Shown piece after piece: positions 58,490 to 64,000 of a stretch of 64,000 nucleotides of DNA. The notes under the pieces are model-generated. The model saw only the letters and a list, made by a program, of their open reading frames with translations, searched no databases and was not told the DNA's origin. How positions within the stretch are numbered: the first letter of the stretch is position 1; each line of letters starts with the position of its first letter. Made by a program: the position numbers and the translations under genes. The DNA comes from Minicystis rosea. GTDB lineage: Bacteria; Myxococcota_A; Polyangia; Polyangiales; Polyangiaceae. Where the stretch lies: assembly GCA_001931535.1 (NCBI GenBank), contig CP016211.1, positions 9,161,703 to 9,225,702 on the forward strand. Reading direction: 5' to 3'.

Positions 58490-59440
58490 CTATTCTGAAG
58501 TCGATCCGCGTTGTGACCAGAAGACGATCTCTTCGGCGCCGAAGGGGAACCGGCCGCCGAAGTGATCCGGATGCATGGCGAGCGCGGCGAGCTCCGCGCT
58601 GTCCACCAGGCGAGGCCCGGGCCGGTTGAAGAAGGCGTTGCCGTCGAGCAGGACGACGCGCCCTCGCTGCGCGGCAGGGAGCGTCGCGAAAGCAGGATGG
58701 CGCGCGAGCTCGCTCATCTCGCGCAGCGACTGCTCGATCCGAAAGCCGCAGGGAGCGACGATCACCACGTCCGGTGCGGCCTCCACGATTCGCTCCCACG
58801 CAACGGGCGCGGCGGGGACTCCATCACGGCCGAGCACGGGCTCGCCGCCTGCGATGCGCAGGATCTCCGGTGTCCAATGGCTCCCGATGAACGGCGGCGA
58901 CAGCCACTCGAGGAGGAGCACCTTCGGCTTCGGGAGCGTCGCGACCTCGGCCCGCAGGCGCGCGAGCCGCCCGCGAAGCGCGGTTGCGACGCGCTCGCCT
59001 CGGTCGGGCACGCCGGCCGCGATGCCCACACGCACGACGTCGTCGATCACGTCCTCCAAGGTGCTCGGCGAGAGCGCGTGCACGTGCGCGCCGGGCGAGC
59101 TCCGGCGCACCGCATCCTCGACCTCGTCCAGCGACACCGCGCAGACCTCGCACACGCCCTGCGTGAGCACGAGATCCGGCGCGAGCGCGTGCAGGCGCTC
59201 CTCGTCGATGCGGTAAACGCTCTCGCCCGCAGCAGCCAGCGCGTTCACCTGCTGATCGATCTCGGCGGAAGTCGCGTGAGGATCGACCTTGGGGGCCGTG
59301 AGCACGGGCCGACCGCGGACCTCGGGCGGGAAATCGCACTCGTGTGAGACGCCGACCAGGGCGTCTCCGAGATCGAGCGCGAAGCAAATCTCGGTCGAGC
59401 TGGGCAGCAGGGAAACGATGCGGAGAGACGGGCTCGTCAT
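58490..59440 (-). CDS. BtuF-type cobalamin/corrinoid-binding protein
   Basis: 316 residues from ATG 59440 (MTSPSLRIVSLLPSSTEICF), the standard start of cluster A-III binding proteins of the BtuF/HmuT group. Two Rossmann-like lobes are joined by a long helix (about 140-165, STLEDVIDDVVRVGIAAGVP). Further family marks: GVSHECDFPPEVRG, LAPDLVLTQGVCEVCAVSLD, and APDVVIVAPCGFRIEQSLRE. There is no signal peptide. This subgroup, annotated as cobalamin-binding protein, often lacks one and may act in the cytoplasm or be exported otherwise. No permease or ATPase is adjacent. The small downstream reading frame is broken. Confidence 0.85.
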   Translation of the reverse strand: MTSPSLRIVSLLPSSTEICFALDLGDALVGVSHECDFPPEVRGRPVLTAPKVDPHATSAEIDQQVNALAAAGESVYRIDEERLHALAPDLVLTQGVCEVCAVSLDEVEDAVRRSSPGAHVHALSPSTLEDVIDDVVRVGIAAGVPDRGERVATALRGRLARLRAEVATLPKPKVLLLEWLSPPFIGSHWTPEILRIAGGEPVLGRDGVPAAPVAWERIVEAAPDVVIVAPCGFRIEQSLREMSELARHPAFATLPAAQRGRVVLLDGNAFFNRPGPRLVDSAELAALAMHPDHFGGRFPFGAEEIVFWSQRGSTSE

Positions 59441-59673
59441 GTGTATCTCGCCGTGGCGCGCGCATGATACTCCGTGCAAGGCGTGCGCTCCGCGCCGTGC
59501 AGGAGATCGTGGTTGACGAGAACGCGGGTCCTCGACGACGAACGGCACATCGATGCGTGTCCGGCGCAGGTAGAATCTCTGCTGTGGGGAAGGATTCCCG
59601 CTCGGGCGGCGTGAGCCGTGAGGACGTGACCCATGTTCCGTGGTGAGGGCCTTCGAAAGCAGGAGAGGTGTGC

Positions 59674-60372
59674 GTGAGCCCGCCGGTGAAACCGCGAGCG
59701 CTCCTTTCGTGGAGCTCGGGGAAAGACAGCGCTTGGGCTCTCCGCGAGCTCCGGGCCCGTGGTGAAGTCGACGTCGTCGGGCTCATCACCACGATCGACG
59801 ACGCCCGACGTGTCGTTGCCGCGCACGGCATCGCGGTGAGCTTGGTCGAAGCGCAGGCGCGCGCAGTGGGGTTGCCGCTTCGGACCGTCGAAGTTCCTTG
59901 GCCATCTTCGAACGAGGTTTACGAGGCGCGCATGGGTGAAGCATTTCGAGCGGCGCGCGCGGACGGGGTCACCGGCGTCGCCTTCGGGGACCTCCATCTG
60001 GAAGACATCCGAGCCTACCGAGAGCGATTGCTCGCAGGGACGGGGCTCGCTCCGATCTTTCCCCTCTGGGGATCGGACACGCGGGAGCTTGCACGAGCGA
60101 TGATCGCCGGCGGCCTGCGCGCGCAGCTCGTCGCCGTCGATACCCGGCAGGTGCATCGCGACATCGCCGGCCGCATGTTCGATGAAGATCTCCTCGCGAT
60201 GTTGCCCCCATCGTGCGATCCATGCGGCGAGAACGGCGAGTTTCACACCTTCGCCTTCGATGGGCCGATGTTCCACGCGAAGGTGGCGGTGAGCGTTCGC
60301 AGCGTCCACGAGCGCGACGGCTTCGTCTTCACGGAGCTCGTCGCGCCCCGTTCGGAAGAGCGGTATGGATGA
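59674..60372 (+). CDS. Dph6-type PP-loop ATP pyrophosphatase
   Basis: 232 residues. GTG 59674 is preferred over GTG 59668 because AGGAG (59661) then has eight bases of spacing. N-terminal PP-loop LLSWSSGKDSAWALREL (SGGKDS-type) near residue 10; the family motif GVAFGDLHLEDIRAYRERLL near 105; CGENGEFHTFAFDGPMF near 185, the conserved GExGEFHT of Dph6/DUF71 proteins. Eukaryotic and archaeal members make diphthamide, but bacteria have no diphthamide, and bacterial homologues are uncharacterised or B12-linked. The gene is divergent from the BtuF-type gene over a 233-bp gap, consistent with a corrinoid-related role, which is inference. Confidence 0.88.
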   Translation: MSPPVKPRALLSWSSGKDSAWALRELRARGEVDVVGLITTIDDARRVVAAHGIAVSLVEAQARAVGLPLRTVEVPWPSSNEVYEARMGEAFRAARADGVTGVAFGDLHLEDIRAYRERLLAGTGLAPIFPLWGSDTRELARAMIAGGLRAQLVAVDTRQVHRDIAGRMFDEDLLAMLPPSCDPCGENGEFHTFAFDGPMFHAKVAVSVRSVHERDGFVFTELVAPRSEERYG

Positions 60373-60429
60373 GACTCGCCCCCTGACCGAACCTTCCAAC
60401 CGGCGTATCTCGAGGGGCACGCACGGCGA

Positions 60430-61674
60430 CTACGGTTGCTGATGAAGGACGGCGATGCCGTCGAGGTCGAAGCCGGCCGTCGCGCTCCCTTGCAGCGGGT
60501 CGATGATGCCTCTGCCGAACGCGTCCATCGTCGTCCCATCGCCGACGACGTCGACGATGCGCACGTAGCGGATGTGCGAGAGGTCGACGGTGCCGTCGCG
60601 TGCGAGCGGGAAGCTCCGCAGCGCGTCGAGATCGAAGGGAGTGCCGTAGCCGACCGCGTAGGAGCCGGCGAGCCCGCCGATCTGTACCGCGGCGCCGGAG
60701 CAGGCCGCGCACGGCGTCTCCGCACCGCGGAACGCCGCATCGAAGCGGAGGAAGTGGGTGCCGTCGCTCGAGACCTCGACGAAGCCGAGCTCGAGGTACG
60801 TGTCACCGGCGAAGCTGTTCTCGTACACGGCGAAGTCCCAGCCTTCGCCGTTGGTGATCGGCGGGTCGAAGCTCAACGTGATCTGCCCGCCGTTGCCGAG
60901 CGTGACGACCATCGTCGGATCGGTGCCCGCGGGGCCGAGCGCCTGCGTTGGCATCATCCACTTGGGCGCGCTCACGCCGGGTCCAGGCAGATAACCGGCG
61001 ACCCCCGTCGCCCAACCCACGATGTGTGGATCGTCGGAGGCGACCGCCGTGGTGCCCGCTGCCGGAGGCGCAGGCGCGTAGCTGTCACGCACGTCGTAAA
61101 CGGCGTCGAACAGCACCGGCACGCAGCCCGGACCGTGGGTGCGCGCGAGCACACGAGAAGGCCCCATGAGATCGGAGAGCGGGAGTTGCTCCGCGTCCAT
61201 GAACAGCGCAGTCTCGACAGGCGCATTCGCGGGCAGCACCGCGACCTCGATCGGGAAGCCGGCAGGCGCGACGAAGACCAGTGTCTCATGCGCGTCGATG
61301 ACCGAGAGCACGGGGGCCAGCGGCAGCGGGCATTCGGGCTTGCATTGGCCGTCGTCGTCGACGGCGTAACCAACGGCGCAGATGCACGCGCCGCTCTCCG
61401 CGTCGCACACCTCCCCAGGCCCACAGGGCGTGTCTGCGCAACCTTCGCCGGCATCGATCACGCCGGCATCCATCTCACCGCTGTCGGGGGTGCCGCCGGC
61501 GTCCATCACACCGCCGTCGGGGATGTCGCCGGCGTCCATCACGCCGCCGTCGGGAATGCCGTCTCCTGGATCGTCGACGTCGATCCCGAGCATGCTCCGG
61601 CCGCACGCGGCGATCCCGATCAGACCGGCGATCGCGGCGGAGCGGCCGAAGCGGAGGATGCCATTCGGCGCCAT
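60430..61674 (-). CDS. Surface lipoprotein with MDAG repeats
   Basis: 414 residues from ATG 61674. Lipoprotein signal (LIGIAAC). A low-complexity region follows with repeats IPDGGVMDAGD, TPDSGEMDAGV and similar (about 35-75), then an EGF-like Cys segment (CGPGEVCDAESGACICAVGY) and a C-terminal domain of about 200 residues (DPHIVGWATGVAGYLPGPGV, NGEGWDFAVYENSFAGDTYL, HIRYVRIVDVVGDGTTMDAF). I know that last domain only as a cell-surface-protein domain seen near corrinoid uptake genes in other phyla; recall is not firm. The gene starts six bases after the upstream gene's stop, so both are one operon. A remnant of a relative is at 13752-13835. Confidence 0.82.
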   Translation of the reverse strand: MAPNGILRFGRSAAIAGLIGIAACGRSMLGIDVDDPGDGIPDGGVMDAGDIPDGGVMDAGGTPDSGEMDAGVIDAGEGCADTPCGPGEVCDAESGACICAVGYAVDDDGQCKPECPLPLAPVLSVIDAHETLVFVAPAGFPIEVAVLPANAPVETALFMDAEQLPLSDLMGPSRVLARTHGPGCVPVLFDAVYDVRDSYAPAPPAAGTTAVASDDPHIVGWATGVAGYLPGPGVSAPKWMMPTQALGPAGTDPTMVVTLGNGGQITLSFDPPITNGEGWDFAVYENSFAGDTYLELGFVEVSSDGTHFLRFDAAFRGAETPCAACSGAAVQIGGLAGSYAVGYGTPFDLDALRSFPLARDGTVDLSHIRYVRIVDVVGDGTTMDAFGRGIIDPLQGSATAGFDLDGIAVLHQQP

Positions 61675-61680
61675 CGCGGC

Positions 61681-63291
61681 TCAGTGGGAGACGAAGGTGC
61701 GGAGCTTGCGATTCCCTGTCAGATCGCACACGGCCAGCACCAATCCCTGCGCCGTGCTGGCGAGGTCGAAGCTGCCCGGGATCACGGCGTCGAAGGCCGG
61801 CAGCGCATCGGTCACGTCGGCATAGACGCGCACGGCGGTCCCCTGCCGCAGCGCCAGCGAGACCCCGGTCGATCGGGCATCCAGATCGATGGCATCGACG
61901 ACGCCGACGATCGACGTCGCGACGGGCTGGAAGCTCACCGCACCGAGGTCCGCGAGCGAGGCCCGCGCGAGCGTGAAGGCCCCCTGTGCATCCACGCAGG
62001 CGAGGTAGAGATGACTTCCATCCCAAGCGACGTCGACCAGCTTGGCGTCGCTGCATCCGCCGATCTGCGGGAAGTCCGAGGCCTGCGCCACCGCGGAAGG
62101 CGAGGCAGTGGCTCGCACGACTGCGCTGCCTGCCTGGACGTACGCGCCGACGACGGTGCCGCCGGCGAGCACGAGCTTGGGATACGAGACGGTGCTCGCC
62201 GCGGAATCGAGGGTGGCCATGTTCACCCAGTTGTTCGGGTACGTGACGCCGAACTTCGCGATCGGGAAGCTCGAGAACGTGAGTCCGGGAGCCTTCTGAG
62301 CGACGAGCGCATACAGGTTCGCGCTCCCCGCCGGCACGACGATGCTGTGTGCCTTGCGCGTGGTGAACGCGGGCGTCAGCGCGTAGGCGCCCGTACCGCC
62401 GTTGCGAATCGCCGAAACCAGCCCGCCGAAGGCCGGATAATTGGTGGTGTAGTACGAAGCGTTGTCGACGACGGCGAGCTCCGAGTACGCGTAGGTTTGC
62501 GGCGTCGTGCGCCCCTCGTAGGCCGCCCACGCCCCACCCGAGATCGCATACGTCGCATAGACGCTGGGACCATCGTACGTCCCGCCGAGGTTCTGGATCG
62601 CGCCGGCCGTGAGGAGCGCCTGGCGGTACGTCGGATCGGTGAACATGAACCCGAGGCGCGGGCTGCCGTCGTCGGCGCTGGCGGTCAGCGCGAAGCTGCT
62701 CGCGGCCGCCACCGCCGGCAACGGCGGGAGCTCGTCGTACGCAATCGTAGGCTGACAGAGGTACTGCGTTTGCGCCGGAGCGACCTCGCCGTCCTCGAGC
62801 GTGCCATTACCGTCGGCGTCGATGCCGACCTCGATGCGCACGCCTCCGAACGCACAGTGAGCGCCGGCCAGCTCGTGCGCCGCGCGAATCAAGGACGTCT
62901 GGCCGCTCGTACCGGGCGAGCCCGGATCTCCCGGCGACCCCGGATCTCCCGGCGCGCCGTCGCACACATAGGCCGTCGCGGTCACCTCGCTCGGATCGAG
63001 CGCACCATTCTGATTCTCGTCGAGCCCACTCTCGATCTTCTTGCCGCCGTTCGCGCAGCTCTCGCCGCTCGGCTCGTCGGTGATCGCGAGGAGAGAAGCG
63101 CTGCCATCGGCGCCGTCTTCACCGTCGGTACCGTCCGTACCCTTGGTGCCGTCGGTTCCATCGGCCCCATTCGTGCCATCGGTGCCATTGGTGCCGTCGA
63201 CGCCGTCTCGCCCATTCATCCCGGCCGAGCCTCCGCATCCGGAGAGGGCCACGAGCAGACTCCACACCACCATCGATCGCTTGTTCATCAT
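61681..63291 (-). CDS. Collagen-like lipoprotein with propeller-like domain
   Basis: 536 residues from ATG 63291 with AGGAG six bases upstream. Lipoprotein signal (LLVALSGC). Collagen-like Gly-x-x repeats follow (NGRDGVDGTNGTDGTNGADG and on, about 14 triplets) and two copies of a Cys/Asp domain (CANGGKKIESGLDENQNGAL and CAFGGVRIEVGIDADGNGTL, DUF7151-like) separated by a second short Gly-x-x run (GDPGSPGDPGSPG). The last 370 residues look like a beta-propeller (LVDVAWDGSHLYLACVDAQG). Collagen-like stalks raise the following domain above the cell surface. It is the first gene of an operon with 60430-61674. Confidence 0.85.
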   Translation of the reverse strand: MMNKRSMVVWSLLVALSGCGGSAGMNGRDGVDGTNGTDGTNGADGTDGTKGTDGTDGEDGADGSASLLAITDEPSGESCANGGKKIESGLDENQNGALDPSEVTATAYVCDGAPGDPGSPGDPGSPGTSGQTSLIRAAHELAGAHCAFGGVRIEVGIDADGNGTLEDGEVAPAQTQYLCQPTIAYDELPPLPAVAAASSFALTASADDGSPRLGFMFTDPTYRQALLTAGAIQNLGGTYDGPSVYATYAISGGAWAAYEGRTTPQTYAYSELAVVDNASYYTTNYPAFGGLVSAIRNGGTGAYALTPAFTTRKAHSIVVPAGSANLYALVAQKAPGLTFSSFPIAKFGVTYPNNWVNMATLDSAASTVSYPKLVLAGGTVVGAYVQAGSAVVRATASPSAVAQASDFPQIGGCSDAKLVDVAWDGSHLYLACVDAQGAFTLARASLADLGAVSFQPVATSIVGVVDAIDLDARSTGVSLALRQGTAVRVYADVTDALPAFDAVIPGSFDLASTAQGLVLAVCDLTGNRKLRTFVSH

Positions 63292-63728
63292 CACGAGCTC
63301 CTGCGCCTTCGAAGGCGCCGAGCGCGCCCGGTCTCCGTCGGTGCGGATCGCGCGGGCGACCCGGGATTCACCGACGCTCGGAGATCGCCGCGCTCGTCGG
63401 ACGATTCCACGCGCACGCGTGGAATCGCCGAGGTCACCGGATGCCTTCCCTCGAGGCCGCCGGATGGACGACGCGCCATGCGGGCGCGTGTCTCACGTCA
63501 GGTCTTCGGGCTCGGGGCGACCTACTCTCCACGGCTTCCCGACCGCACGGCGGTCAGTGCCTGGTCATGGATTTCGTTCCCCATACCGCTGCGGGGCAGC
63601 TCCAGCTTCGACTGGATTCCCTCGGGGTCGGCCACCCGGCCGACGACGCGAGCGCGCGCAAGCTCGCATGGGCGCATTCTCCTTGTCAATGCAGCTCGCC
63701 GAGACGACTCGCCATCACGCGCGAGCCA
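63292..63728. promoter_or_regulatory. Leader of the collagen-like gene, with hairpin
   Basis: It contains the palindrome GATTCCACGCGCACGCGTGGAATC (63403-63426; arms of 10-11 bp). Downstream on the minus strand lie the blocks GGTGAATCC (63372-63364), CCCGC (63356-63352) and GGAGACCGG (63336-63328), which recall parts of a cobalamin riboswitch, but the GGGAA element is missing. Either a structured leader or chance. The region 63430-63728 shows no supported gene. Confidence 0.3.
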
Positions 63729-64000
63729 TCAATTCGTCACCGGCTGTCCCCACGCGGCGCGCAGGAAGGCGAAGTCGCCGTCGCCGATGACCTCGTCACC
63801 GTCGAAGTCGACGGAGGCGTCGAAGCTCGCATCGGCAGGCGTGGAATCGAGCGCGTCCACCAGCCGCGAGAGGTGCTCGAGGCCATAATGCTGCTGGGGC
63901 TCGAAGCCTGGATCGACGCCGTCGGGGATGCCATTGCCATCCGAATCGGGCGCGTCGGGAGGCACGTAAATGGTCATCGGCGACGTCGCGCCGGTGGACC
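63729..64000 (-). CDS. Dockerin-like C-terminus, gene runs off the window
   Basis: The frame is open from the window edge (so the 5' part is missing) to a stop at 63729. It reads TIYVPPDAPDSDGNGIPDGV then DFDGDEVIGDGDFAFLRAAW: two Asp-rich EF-hand-like calcium loops and a dockerin-type end. Such modules bind cohesins or calcium at the C-terminus of secreted enzymes and surface proteins. The full protein cannot be named. It is on the same strand as the two lipoprotein genes, with a gap of about 430 bases. Confidence 0.7.
   Translation of the reverse strand, partial: STGATSPMTIYVPPDAPDSDGNGIPDGVDPGFEPQQHYGLEHLSRLVDALDSTPADASFDASVDFDGDEVIGDGDFAFLRAAWGQPVTN

Noticed and set aside
63540..63680. 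Plus-strand peptide MDFVPHTAAGQLQLRLDSLG
   Set aside because: Short, no ribosome binding site, no family; lies in the leader of minus-strand genes.

Overview
The window looks like chromosomal DNA from a myxobacterium, most likely of the order Polyangiales. The reasons are very high GC, many large secreted Cys-rich or repeat-rich lipoproteins with Ser/Thr/Gly linkers, MopE-type metal-binding motifs, a MYXO-CTERM sorting tail (38040-39728), a geosmin synthase and low gene density with long non-coding stretches. I see no rRNA, tRNA or CRISPR array. No tool was run: family calls rest on reading motifs by eye.

Layout. 1-13.7 kb: envelope lipoproteins (CARDB repeats, MopE motif, lamin-tail domain, beta-propeller) mixed with gene remnants. 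13.7-24.6 kb: a low-GC gene coupled to a broken VF530-type gene, an XRE regulator divergent from a secreted metallo-beta-lactamase-fold protein, a large NB-ARC/TPR/winged-helix regulator with a kinase remnant upstream, and an RCC1-repeat lipoprotein. 24.6-30.5 kb: a vgrG remnant, an ankyrin protein, an SDR/AraC pair and a helical protein. 30.5-34 kb: a less GC-rich accessory patch with clustered palindromes, a TIR-transmembrane-SH3 protein, an attC-like hairpin, a small LRR protein and a VOC enzyme. 34-41.6 kb: lipoproteins, then about 1.9 kb that is largely a graveyard of gene fragments. 41.6-48.7 kb: the core of the window. 49-55.5 kb: an RND efflux pump with its adaptor, a Cys-rich lipoprotein and an alpha/beta hydrolase. 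55.6-64 kb: an EGF/FG-GAP lipoprotein, a BtuF-type binding protein, a Dph6-type ATP pyrophosphatase and surface lipoproteins with collagen-like, MDAG and dockerin-like repeats.

The most interesting system is at 41615-48749: Family 2B encapsulin (shell protein with a cyclic-nucleotide-binding-like insert), bifunctional geosmin synthase, a second, different Family 2B encapsulin, and an MscS-type channel. All are on one strand with overlapping or near-touching ends from the synthase onward. I infer a protein nanocompartment, probably with a mixed shell, that houses geosmin synthesis, co-expressed with a membrane channel. Encapsulin association with terpene cyclases is known for this family. The two-shell geosmin arrangement with a coupled MscS gene is the part that deserves attention.

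Two window-wide patterns stand out. First, short diverged copies of genes or gene ends present elsewhere in the window recur in intergenic DNA, at least eight pairs. Second, six otherwise intact genes carry one or a few frame changes, several at G/C homopolymers. Assembly error is the first explanation to exclude before calling those genes dead.
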